A stretch of 64,000 nt of DNA from positions 4,650,001 to 4,714,000 of the forward strand of contig NZ_CP109430.1 in assembly GCF_036250735.1 (NCBI RefSeq). The letters are read 5' to 3'. The DNA is from Streptosporangium sp. NBC_01495 (GTDB lineage: Bacteria; Actinomycetota; Actinomycetes; Streptosporangiales; Streptosporangiaceae). Both the position numbers and the translations under genes were made by a program. The notes below the pieces were generated by a model. The model was not told where the DNA came from, made no database searches, and was given only the letters and a program-made list of their open reading frames with translations. Positions 18,501 through 25,353 of the stretch are shown in pieces. Each line of letters begins with the position of its first letter. Within the stretch, counting starts at the first letter, position 1.

Positions 18501-19135
18501 CATACACGGCGACGATCGGCGCGCTAACGCGTGCCCGTTCGGCCACGCCCGTGGACGGACCGGACTCGGCTCTGGTCGTGCTGCCGCGGCACGCAGAGAG
18601 CCCGATGCGGATGCCGGGGGCCGAGCGGGAGGCGCTCACCATCGCCCGTCTCCTCGCCCCTGCCGTCGTCCTCGAGGGAGAGCAGGCCACCAGGCAACAC
18701 CTCCTGCGAGAGCTGCCAGGCGCCAACGTCCTGCACTTCGCTGGCCACAGCAGCACGGACGCCGACGACGCCACAGCCGGCTCGCTCTTGCTGTCGGACG
18801 GGCCACTGCGCCTGCGAGACATGGCCGCGCCCACCCACCTGATGTACCTGTCCGCCTGCGCCACGGCGGCGCCGGGCGCCGCGGGCGAGCCCATCAACCT
18901 GGCAATAGCGGCCCAGCTCAGCGGCTCCCAACAGGCAATCGCCACGCTGTGGGAGGTCAACGACCGCGCGTACGCCGACCTCGCGCAGGCCTTCTACGAG
19001 GAGCTCGCGGCCACAGACGGGACCATTGACGTGAACCACTCGGCGCGGGCCCTGAACGCCGCCGCCCGCCGACTCCGTGAGCGTTACCCGCACATCCCCT
19101 CGCTGTGGGCCGCACATATCCATGTCGGCCGCTGA
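15539..19135 (+). CDS. TPR-repeat CHAT-domain (caspase-like) protein
   Basis: This encodes a 1198-aa cytoplasmic protein. Residues 1 to about 830 are helical TPR-type repeats; the recurring ERFERFDDPSDLEEAVEVGR-like units are the hallmark of CHAT partner proteins. Residues from about 880 to the end form a CHAT domain. The catalytic His is near 1070 (VLHFAGHSS) and the catalytic Cys near 1107 (YLSACATAAPG), followed by the usual QQAIATLWEVND segment. CHAT proteins are caspase-like peptidases activated by an upstream sensor. I chose the ATG at 15539 because GGGAGG lies 7 nt upstream and it overlaps the stop of the trypsin-STAND gene; the GTG at 15515 lacks a ribosome binding site. The upstream gene is disrupted by IS3, so expression may depend on IS transcription. 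Fold assignment is firm; the substrate is unknown. Confidence 0.9.
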   Translation: MRPDHGYLPDYAANLVSYAEQLMEVEDHAGAFAAAQEAVEVYERLRGEPLELARALTVRAESAAALGRFRDAMADAPSALLILRDAVAETGSTPVLRDARLRALLLLADVQLRAGLAAEALTTAEAGIELLARSRSRRRASEARFAALKAEALRRLGRDGEATEVIEELDDSRRSPDEAVLSRESPDEAVAFYRGLAEHTPESALPALAAALAERRTRQRSQGDDKGALTTAREIVAVHRRLAEAEPDSYRIHLAYALAAQAEIERGVVADDDEDGLDRVTALLLEAAELLPIDHKDRAKFLVAAAVEQSPDTAISVLARLMSEQDGRAAHSLFVYATLGDLLVDRSQRLGTAEDLERAIGVLREGLAVVPESEPERGVLWISLSGALRLRYERSKSLADLDESISLVRANLDLSGGATAPAELGLLLFHRFLAVGEQSDLDAAIELMRGVASAIPEDSADAPLIADRLADMLEARFERSGEPDDLRAYLTAAEEVLFGTSADAPEYPVALDRLRHAVSRTYEATREPAVLDRLLDLTRRLVGLDTPGTYGALALVQLGHALEERFERFDDPSDLEEAVEVGRRAVGAMPEGDPDRHWALALLAKVLLRRSWTAGIARDLDEADALIRLAAAIAPQQARRQHEEFLDTLREARFQLTRDLADLAAQHRGHWERSGDPAAFEGALEAFATIAGRLDKPIAERVLAWQEYGWLAMAGGAYERALGAFRAAIELVPLAMSDRLWHGRGQREDSLTELAGDAAACALEMGRPEEALTLLEQGRGLLLSQALGVQEDLRTLRAHTPELAERLSALRIAVDEPSSREPRVQEAEEFERLVEEVRALPDMAGFLRPPAVGDLLTAATEGPVVVLNVSGHRCDAIAVTTDGLLVIRLPGLDRAAATERARRFLTELTTAYRPLRDRLGREQSLAETLGWLWEVVVGPVLEALRPHLSAAGGMPRVWWMPTGPLSVLPLHAAGWLPEISAINSVVSSYTATIGALTRARSATPVDGPDSALVVLPRHAESPMRMPGAEREALTIARLLAPAVVLEGEQATRQHLLRELPGANVLHFAGHSSTDADDATAGSLLLSDGPLRLRDMAAPTHLMYLSACATAAPGAAGEPINLAIAAQLSGSQQAIATLWEVNDRAYADLAQAFYEELAATDGTIDVNHSARALNAAARRLRERYPHIPSLWAAHIHVGR

Positions 19136-19151
19136 CCACGATTGGAGCCTC

Positions 19152-19469
19152 ATGACCGACGACCAGTTCGCCGACCTCAGCGCCACCATCAGGCAGATCA
19201 GGCGGGAGCTCACCCAGGCCATGCACGAGGGCGAGGGCCAGGAGCTGCTGTTCGGGCTGGGCCCCGTGGAACTGGAGTTTCTCGTGGACGTCAAAAACGA
19301 GGTCAGCGGCGAGGGCGGGGTCAAGATCAGTGTTATCTCGGTCGGGGCCAAGAAGGCCAGGGGCCGGTCCAGCTCGCACAAGATCAAGCTCACCCTGAAC
19401 CCCGTCGACGCGGACGGCAACCCCGCGCGCGTAGCGGCGACGGGCAAGGCCTCGATCCCCGGCTCCTGA
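19152..19469 (+). CDS. trypco2-like (trypsin co-occurring domain 2) small protein
   Basis: This 105-aa protein has an N-terminal helix (LSATIRQIRRELTQAMHEGE), then LFGLGPVELEFLVDV, EGGVKISVISVGAKK and a final strand SSHKIKLTLNPV. The pattern is that of the trypsin-co-occurring domain family found next to trypsin-like proteases and CHAT proteins in predicted conflict systems. I chose the ATG at 19152 because GGAG lies upstream and it starts 16 nt after the CHAT stop, which makes it the third gene of the operon. Its molecular role is unknown; in the family it is thought to be an accessory or sensor element. Confidence 0.8.
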   Translation: MTDDQFADLSATIRQIRRELTQAMHEGEGQELLFGLGPVELEFLVDVKNEVSGEGGVKISVISVGAKKARGRSSSHKIKLTLNPVDADGNPARVAATGKASIPGS

Positions 19470-19472
19470 TCC

Positions 19473-19691
19473 TCAGAACTGTGGGACCTGCGCGGCACTC
19501 AGAACCCTCCGGCGCTGAAACCCGGCGACACCGTCACCCTCACCGTCGAAGGCGTCGGCACCGTTTCCAACACCGTCGTTCCCGGCACCGCACCCCCGCG
19601 ACCGCCTCTGACCAGCGCCTCCAGCTGTCCCCGAAGCCCCGCTTCCCGGCATCGCGGCGACGGGGCTTCACTATGCCAGGAAGAACAATGA
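19473..19691 (+). pseudogene. C-terminal sliver of a fumarylacetoacetate hydrolase-family gene
   Basis: The frame reads QNPPALKPGDTVTLTVEGVG and then TVSNTVVPG, the terminal beta-strand motif of FAH-superfamily hydrolases, which cleave C-C bonds in aromatic and keto-acid catabolism. Only about 40 matching codons remain, directly after the trypco2 stop and without a start. A sequence-perfect hairpin follows inside this stretch. Confidence 0.6.
19633..19669 (+). terminator. hairpin after the trypco2 gene and FAH sliver
   Basis: GAAGCCCCG at 19633-19641 and CGGGGCTTC at 19661-19669 are perfectly complementary. They can form a 9-bp stem around a GC-rich loop. No T-tract follows, as usual in this GC range. 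It could end transcripts from the trypsin-CHAT-trypco2 operon. Confidence 0.45.
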
Positions 19692-19770
19692 TGGACCGCC
19701 TCCACGACAGGTCATCGTGGTCACCGGAGCCGCCCGCGGCCAAGGGGCCGACCACCGCCACCACTCTTCC
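19691..19770 (+). pseudogene. N-terminal sliver of a short-chain dehydrogenase gene
   Basis: An ATG start (MDRLHD) is followed, after a one-base frameshift, by QVIVVTGAARGQGA. This is the Rossmann TGxxxGxG cofactor motif of SDR enzymes. Similarity stops after about 20 residues. Together with the FAH sliver just upstream it looks like an excerpt of a catabolic operon caught at its FAH-SDR junction. Confidence 0.55.
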
Positions 19771-20083
19771 ACTCCAGGGAAGGACGGCCTTCTGTTTGTA
19801 GTTGATGTGTCTTTAGTCCATTGTAAATGATCTTGAACTTTGGGCCAACGCCTTTACAATGTAGATTTATTCATGTTGCACAGCGACGCCTGTCCCGCAG
19901 GCGCAGGTTCTGAGCTGCCACACGCTTGAGGTACGGGCGCAGCAGGTAGGCGCAGGTTCGTGCGTCGATGACCGAATCACGGGCGCGGGCCCGTGGGCCT
20001 CCACCAAACTCGGGGTACATCATCAAGAAGCTGGGCGGTCGCCCATCCCCCCGCTCGCCGAACCGTGCCTAGTGCTGCGTTTC
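19771..20083. other. AT-richer junction region without a gene
   Basis: The stretch at about 19793-19890 is markedly AT-richer than its surroundings, suggesting foreign origin or a recombination scar. A minus-strand frame (FGGGPRARARDSVIDARTCA) reads like a protein end but is unrecognised. Confidence 0.35.
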
Positions 20084-20389
20084 TCATAGCAAGTAGACGA
20101 GCTTGCGGCGCAGGGCTCGGGGCTGCGGGGGTGGTCGCCCCCAGATCCAGGGATGGGCGTGGGCGTTCGGCTGTGAGGGTGGCAGGGACCAGGTCTCGCC
20201 CGGCTTGCGGCCCTGGTCGGCGCCGCGTTCGTCGAGGGCGTGCATCCACTCGCCCACGACATCGAGGACGGCGCCGGTCCGGGTCTTCTTCGGCACGTCG
20301 TTCGAGCCGGTCGCGGCCGAGTACGAGGAACGACTCGCTACGTGGCGAAAGTGGCAGCCGCTCGCGCTGGCCGCGTTCCGATGATCCAT
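20084..20389 (-). CDS. hypothetical protein, probably a C-terminal fragment
   Basis: The frame encodes up to 101 residues. The part GAVLDVVGEWMHALDERGAD and the following PGETWSLPPSQPNAHAHPWI have non-shadow composition. The first 35 residues look non-native and no ribosome binding site is seen. Function is unknown; it may be a truncated gene. Confidence 0.3.
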   Translation of the reverse strand: MDHRNAASASGCHFRHVASRSSYSAATGSNDVPKKTRTGAVLDVVGEWMHALDERGADQGRKPGETWSLPPSQPNAHAHPWIWGRPPPQPRALRRKLVYLL

Positions 20390-20440
20390 CGTGTTCGACG
20401 GCCAGCGCCCTGAGCCGGTGGCGATGATCCTGCGGCACCC

Positions 20441-21310
20441 CTACACCGCGAGTTTCCTGAACTGTCCCGTCACGATGAGCACGGCGAGAACGGCGGCCAT
20501 CACGACCCAGCCCGGCCAGCCGGAGAGCGATGCGTGGAAGGCGGCGTCGGCGACGCCCACCGGCTTTCCGAGGACCGTGGGAATCGCGGAGGCGATCAGG
20601 TTCGCCGCACCGTGAGCGACGACCGCCGGCCATATGCTCCCGGCGGTGAGGCGCAGCCAGCCCAACAGTGCGCCGAACAACACCGACGCGATGGTGAAGG
20701 CGAGGACGGCCAGGCCGCCCGGCATGCCGGGATAGTGGTACCCCTGCAGCGTGAAAGGGGCGTGGAACACTCCCCAGATCACCCCGCTGATCAGCAGACC
20801 GCGCCAGAGCCCGAGCGGGAGCAGTTTGGGCAGCAGGTAGCTCCACCCGAACTCCTCACCGAACGTCAGGAGCATCCCGAGCGGGAAGATCAGCAGCTGG
20901 GAGGCCAGCATGCTCGCCAGGCTCTCGAACGGCAGGGGATTGTGGAAGGCGAAGCCGCCGGCGACGGAGCTGACACCCAGCGCGGCGAGCGCCAGGAGCG
21001 GCGCGAGGAGCAGGCCGACCGCGGTGTAGCCGGCCAGCCGCGACAGCGACCGCGACGGCAGAACGCCCGTCTCCCTCAGCAGGTCGCGTGGACGGCGCAG
21101 TTCTCCCGTCACCATCGCCGTGAGGAGCACTCCCAGCGTCGGCGTATACATCGCGATCATGAGGATGGGCGCGGCGGCGTCAGCGTGGACGTCACCGCCG
21201 CCGGACCGGACGGCGGCCCCGGCGGCCCAGATGGCGCCGAAGGTGATGGTGAGGAACAGCGTTACCTTGAACCATGGCACGGCGGGGCGGAGGAGCGTTT
21301 GTGTGGTCAT
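20441..21310 (-). CDS. CPBP-family intramembrane glutamic endopeptidase (CAAX-protease-like)
   Basis: This encodes a 289-aa membrane protein with about 7-8 hydrophobic segments. It has the CPBP/Abi signature: the EE pair at 152-153 (TFGEEFGWSYLLP), His183 in WGVFHAPF and a third motif with His233 and Asn237 (VVAHGAANLIAS). These intramembrane proteases process prenylated or other membrane proteins, and some protect against bacteriocins. I chose the ATG at 21310; a GTG two codons upstream is also possible and no strong ribosome binding site distinguishes them. It is divergent from a histidine kinase gene with an operator-like palindrome in between, so the two-component system may control it. 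Confidence 0.88.
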   Translation of the reverse strand: MTTQTLLRPAVPWFKVTLFLTITFGAIWAAGAAVRSGGGDVHADAAAPILMIAMYTPTLGVLLTAMVTGELRRPRDLLRETGVLPSRSLSRLAGYTAVGLLLAPLLALAALGVSSVAGGFAFHNPLPFESLASMLASQLLIFPLGMLLTFGEEFGWSYLLPKLLPLGLWRGLLISGVIWGVFHAPFTLQGYHYPGMPGGLAVLAFTIASVLFGALLGWLRLTAGSIWPAVVAHGAANLIASAIPTVLGKPVGVADAAFHASLSGWPGWVVMAAVLAVLIVTGQFRKLAV

Positions 21311-21368
21311 GACCACGAACGGTAGGTATTACTCGGATCCGCAGACGATGGAGCGGGGTGCCCGGTTG

Positions 21369-21390
21369 GCACTACAGTCCGCTGTAGTGC
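21369..21390. promoter_or_regulatory. perfect 9-bp inverted repeat in a divergent promoter
   Basis: GCACTACAG (21369-21377) and CTGTAGTGC (21382-21390) flank a 4-bp spacer between the CPBP gene and the kinase gene. This is a typical size for a response-regulator operator. The NarL-type regulator encoded two genes downstream is the natural candidate to bind it. Confidence 0.6.
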
Positions 21391-21422
21391 CCCGCCTGCC
21401 GCGGTACAGCAGACTGGACGCC

Positions 21423-22667
21423 ATGCGTGAGAGGTGGCGGAAGACGTGGCGAGGCAGCCGATATCTCCTGCTCGGCCTGCCGGCCGCGATGGCCACGATG
21501 CTGGTGCCACCGCTCCTTGCCGCCGCGGTGTTGTCGACCGGGCTCGGTGGCGTCGGGCTTGTCCTGTTCCCACGGGCGGTGGCCGGCCTGCGGCGGTGGG
21601 CCGAGTGGCATCGCCGTCGCGCCGCCGTGCTACTGGACAGGCAGGTGTCCCCCCGGCGCGGCATGGCGCCGGCCAAGGGGATTCGCGCGCGGTGGCGTCA
21701 GGTGCTCGACGACGGGGAGACCAGGCGTGACGTCCGCTGGGTGTTCCGGCACATCGTGACCGGCGTACCGGCGGGGCTGGCCGCGCTGGCCTGCGTCGGC
21801 ACGGTGGTGTTCACCGCGTTCGCAACTCCGCTGTGGTGGCTGTTCCCCGCCGACGCGCCGCTGCGGCTGCTGGGCGTCTTCCCCGTAACCGGCTGGGGCG
21901 GCGCGCTGGCCCTGGGAGTCGTCCAGATCACGGGCTTCGCGGCCCTGGCGTACTGGGCAATGCCCAAGCTCGCGGCCTTCCACGCCGACAGCTGTCTGGC
22001 CGCGCTCGAACCCTCGGCGCGGGACCGGCTCACCGAGCGGGTCGGCGAGCTGACGCAGAGCCGCGCGGGCGTGCTCGACGCCCACAGCGCGGAGTTGCGC
22101 CGCATCGAGCGGGATCTGCATGACGGTACGCAGGCCAGGCTGGTCGCCATCGCCATGCGGCTGGGAGTGGCCAGGGAGTCGCTCACCGATGGGTCCGCCG
22201 ACGTGGCCGACCTGCTGCGGGAGGCCCACGAAGGCACGGAGGAGGCCATGGCGGAACTCCGTGACGTGGTACGCACGATATATCCGCCGATCCTCGCCGA
22301 CCGAGGACTCCAAGGAGCGCTGGCGGCGCTCGTCACGCGGTCAGGTGTGCCCGCCGAGATCGACCTCGGCGATCTCGGCGGACTGCCCGCGGCCGTGGAG
22401 GCGGCCGCCTACTTCGTCGTGGCCGAGACGCTCACCAACGCCGCCAAGCACAGCGGCGCCACCCGGCTGCAGGTGCGGATCACCCGCGATCGCGGACGGC
22501 TGCTGGTCGAGGTCACCGACAACGGCATCGGCGGCGTCGACGAGGGCCGTGGTACCGGCGTCAGCGGCATCCGTCGCCGGGTCGCCGCGCTCGACGGTGT
22601 CATGATCGTCGCCAGCCCGCCAGGAGGCCCGACCTCGGTATCCGTGGAGTTGCCGTGCGAGTCGTGA
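21423..22667 (+). CDS. two-component sensor histidine kinase (HisKA_3 / NarL-partner type)
   Basis: This encodes a 414-aa membrane kinase. The N-terminal half holds an actinobacterial sensor domain with four hydrophobic segments. A HisKA_3 dimerisation domain follows with the phospho-acceptor His near residue 233 (IERDLHDGTQARLVAIAMRL). The HATPase domain has an N box (AETLTNAAKHSGA) and a G box (VTDNGIGGVDEGRGTG). It autophosphorylates and passes phosphate to the regulator encoded by the overlapping next gene. I chose the ATG at 21423; a GTG at 21387 would lie inside the palindrome. The promoter region is shared with the CPBP protease, so envelope stress or peptide sensing is plausible but unproven. 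Confidence 0.88.
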   Translation: MRERWRKTWRGSRYLLLGLPAAMATMLVPPLLAAAVLSTGLGGVGLVLFPRAVAGLRRWAEWHRRRAAVLLDRQVSPRRGMAPAKGIRARWRQVLDDGETRRDVRWVFRHIVTGVPAGLAALACVGTVVFTAFATPLWWLFPADAPLRLLGVFPVTGWGGALALGVVQITGFAALAYWAMPKLAAFHADSCLAALEPSARDRLTERVGELTQSRAGVLDAHSAELRRIERDLHDGTQARLVAIAMRLGVARESLTDGSADVADLLREAHEGTEEAMAELRDVVRTIYPPILADRGLQGALAALVTRSGVPAEIDLGDLGGLPAAVEAAAYFVVAETLTNAAKHSGATRLQVRITRDRGRLLVEVTDNGIGGVDEGRGTGVSGIRRRVAALDGVMIVASPPGGPTSVSVELPCES

Positions 22668-23299
22668 TCGCCGAGGACAACGTCCTGCTCTCCGCGGGTC
22701 TCGAAGCCCTCCTGGGCACCAAGGGCATCGAGGTCTCCGCCGTCGTCACCGACCGTCCCGGCCTCGTCGACGCCGTGGATCGGCACCGGCCGGACGTGCT
22801 GATCGTCGACGTCAGGCTACCTCCGTCCTTCCGCGACGAGGGCATCAGAGCCGCCCTGGAGATCCGGCGCGCGCATCCCGGCATGCCGGTGCTCGTCCTG
22901 TCGCAGTACGTCGAAAATGTCTACGCGAGAGAACTCCTCTCCGACGGCCGAGGGGGCGTCGGCTACCTCCTCAAGGACCGGGTGAGCCGGGTCAGCGAGT
23001 TCGTCGACGGCCTGCGCCGGGTGGCCGACGGTGGCACCGTCATGGATCCCGAGGTCATCGCCCAGCTCCTGGCGGGCGGCGGCACGAGCGCCGTCGACAG
23101 GCTCACGAAGCGGGAACGCGAGGTCCTTACCCTGATGGCCCAGGGCCTCGGCAACAACGACATCGGCAAGCGGCTGTTCATCACGGACAACGCCGTTCAC
23201 AAGCACATCGGCAACATCTTCACCAAACTCGGCCTGCCTCCCACCGACGGAGGCCACCGCCGGGTCCTCGCCGTACTCGCCTTCCTGGAAAGCATGTGA
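22655..23299 (+). CDS. NarL/FixJ-family response regulator
   Basis: This 214-aa protein has a receiver domain with the phosphorylation site Asp52 (VLIVDVRLP), acidic residues E7-D8 and the conserved lysine in YLLKDRV. A LuxR-type HTH follows (LTKREREVLTLMAQGLGNND). The GTG start at 22655 lies within the end of the kinase gene, giving a 13-nt overlap and translational coupling. It probably binds the palindrome upstream of the kinase gene. Confidence 0.92.
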   Translation: MRVVIAEDNVLLSAGLEALLGTKGIEVSAVVTDRPGLVDAVDRHRPDVLIVDVRLPPSFRDEGIRAALEIRRAHPGMPVLVLSQYVENVYARELLSDGRGGVGYLLKDRVSRVSEFVDGLRRVADGGTVMDPEVIAQLLAGGGTSAVDRLTKREREVLTLMAQGLGNNDIGKRLFITDNAVHKHIGNIFTKLGLPPTDGGHRRVLAVLAFLESM

Positions 23300-23489
23300 A
23301 GCCGCCTGCCCCGAGGTAGGGCATGAGGGGAACGGTTGAAGAGGCCGGTTCGGGGGCGGACGGTTGGGCGTCGGTGAGGCGGAGATGACGGGCCTTCGTG
23401 GGAGAGGGGCCCGAGGTGCGCTGGGGATTGTCGGCCGGTCGAGGTGTGTCGTCATCTGCGGCCTTTGTCGCGGGGCTGCTGGGTTCAGG

Positions 23490-23690
23490 TCGCGCGAAAG
23501 CATCCCGGTCAGCGGGGCACCGATCTGCTGGTGTGTGGCCGCATCCCAGATGCGCACCGTGTCGTCGCCCGCCGCGGAGGCCAGCCGGGTGCCGTCCGGG
23601 CTGAACGCCACCGAGGACACCGAGTCGGTGTGGCCGGTCAGGACGGCGCGTGCGAGTTGGCTGAGGAGTGCGGTCATAGTCGCCCGGGCC
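23490..23690 (-). pseudogene. WD40-repeat fragment
   Basis: About 60 codons read LTGHTDSVSSVAFSPDGTRL, then DDTVRIWDAATHQQIG and APLTGM, which is one full WD40 blade and part of the next. No start or ribosome binding site is present and both sides are unrelated. It is a remnant of a large WD40 protein of the kind common in actinomycetes. Confidence 0.65.
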
Positions 23691-23705
23691 TCGCTGGTCT
23701 TGGCG

Positions 23706-24364
23706 ATGGACCAGCCGGCACGGCGCTCCCCGCATCTGTTGGACGACCACACCGTTGAGCGGATCAAGCAGGTGTTCGGCGTGCAGCGCGATGACATGTG
23801 GCTGTGGGTCGAGACCGGCGAGCGCTGGCAGGCCCGGACCTGACTGCGGCCGAGGCCGCGAAGGTCGACCAGTACGTGGCGGCGGTGGAGGCGTTCGCGG
23901 CGAGCAACACGGTCATCCTGGAGCTGGCCGATGAGCTGGCCGTGGGCACGATCGAGGCGACGCTGGCCACGTCGGACCTGGAGCTGGGCATCGAGACATT
24001 GGCGGGGACGCTGACCCGGCAGGCAAACCCGTTCCCGGACGCGTCGCCGGTGCAGGTCCGCCACCCGCTCACGGCCGACAACACCGATGAGACGTCGTGG
24101 CCGTGGCTGCCGGGCCTGGTGGTGGGCATGATCGCCCCGGGCCAGTGGGACATCGTGGTGATCGATGACCGCTTGGTGGAAGGGTTGTACGCCGACGGGG
24201 TGCCGGTCTACCCGGTCTGCCGCCGCGCGGCCGAGGCGATCCGCCTGCGATGGCTCCCCCGTTCAGCCGTTCCCTCAGGGGCCTTGACGGGCCGTGCCCG
24301 TCAGATCGCGGTCTGCTGGTCGTGGTCGCGCAGCATGCGCAGGACGGTCGCGGCCGATGGGTGA
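23706..24364 (+). pseudogene. unidentified protein gene with one frameshift
   Basis: From ATG 23706 the frame reads DDHTVERIKQVFGVQRDDMW and then LWVETGERWQAR. At about 23838 it shifts by one base into DLTAAEAAKVDQYVAAVEAF, ASNTVILELADELAVGTIEA and further to PGQWDIVVIDDRLVEG. Composition is convincingly protein-like, but no family is recognised. The last 35 codons probably belong to the neighbouring recombinase remnant on the other strand. The frameshift may be real decay. Confidence 0.45.
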
Positions 24365-24600
24365 CGGCTCTTCTTCGCGCCGCTGGTGATGACGAGCCGG
24401 GCGGCGATGTCGCGCAGGTGGAGAGCCATGGACAGCATGTTCTCGTCGGTGACGGCGCCGCCGATCGCCTTGCCGCGGGCGCGGGCGAATTCGTGGTCTT
24501 CCAGGGTGCGGTAGCGGATGCATTCGCGTTCCATCTTGGACAAGGCCGCGAGCACAGTGAACACCACGCCGGCGGGGTCGTGGGAGCCCTGCAGGAGACG
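24301..24600 (-). pseudogene. serine recombinase (resolvase/invertase) fragment
   Basis: The frame matches the middle-to-C-terminal region of a resolvase-type recombinase: PAGVVFTVLAALSKMERECI corresponds to the long helix after the catalytic domain. A linker and an HTH-like end (HPSAATVLRMLRDHDQQ) follow. The N-terminal catalytic serine region is missing. It differs from the two other serine recombinases in this window and marks a third element. Confidence 0.6.
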
Positions 24601-25353
24601 AACCGGCTGGGCAGCCCGTACGGCGCGCTGCCAGGCCGGGCAAGGTCCTTGAACCTCAGCTGGACCAGCAATCCGGCCGAGTAGGGCGACACCCCAGCCA
24701 AGCCCCGGCCAACCTCCTCGCCGCCCCACAGCCCCTTCCCGTGGCGCCTGCGCTCGAAATCGACATTGCTCTGCCGATTACACCCGCCGCGACAGTGCCC
24801 GCAGCGGTTGACGCGGGTTCGGTGAGCACCACCAGCCTGATGCCCCGTGCCACCATGCGATGCCTTGTGCAATTCCAGGTGTTCCTGGTCGTGTTCGTCG
24901 AGCTGGGCTCGGTATTCCTCGAGCATGAGGACGCCGTAGACAAGGCCACCTTGTTCATCGGCGGGTCCGCGCTTCAAGCCGCCTGGATCTGCTCCATCGT
25001 GGTGGGCAAGGCGTTCGACAAGCTGTACCCACCACCTGAAGGAGAGGTAGGCGAATAGTCGGCGTCCCAGCGATCGAAAGCCCAGCTTCCTTCCCCCGCG
25101 GGGAAGAAGGGCGTGCGGATCCCGAGCTCAACGCTCAACCCACCCGACCGTGCGAGGGCCTTCGATGCCCACGATTCCCTGAAGCAGGCGCGCACCCGCG
25201 GTGGCCCCTGGGCCTAGTTGGGCTTCGATCCAGGTAGGCAGAAAGCTTTCGAGTGGCCTTACGGCCGGAGCGCGAGGAAGGCGGGAAGGCTGGATATCTT
25301 TTCCAAAGAAAGTGAGAAGGAAGCCCTCCCATGGCCTCGCGGTCTCCACGTTA
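24601..25353. other. unassigned region between the recombinase remnant and the 703-aa gene
   Basis: Frames on both strands are open for about 100 codons, for example minus 24977 downward (LMLEEYRAQLDEHDQEHLEL). None has a convincing start or recognised motif. A small hairpin (TTCCCC around 25090) may end the 25354-27465 transcript. Confidence 0.35.

Noticed and set aside
19977..20846. 289-codon minus-strand ORF overlapping the CPBP gene
   Set aside because: Shadow of the CPBP frame. The VWWRPTGP stretch at its end resembles CHAT proteins only by chance.
24741..25058. 105-codon plus-strand ORF with hydrophobic stretches
   Set aside because: No ribosome binding site, no recognised domain and an opposing frame of equal quality. 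Not supported enough to call a gene.
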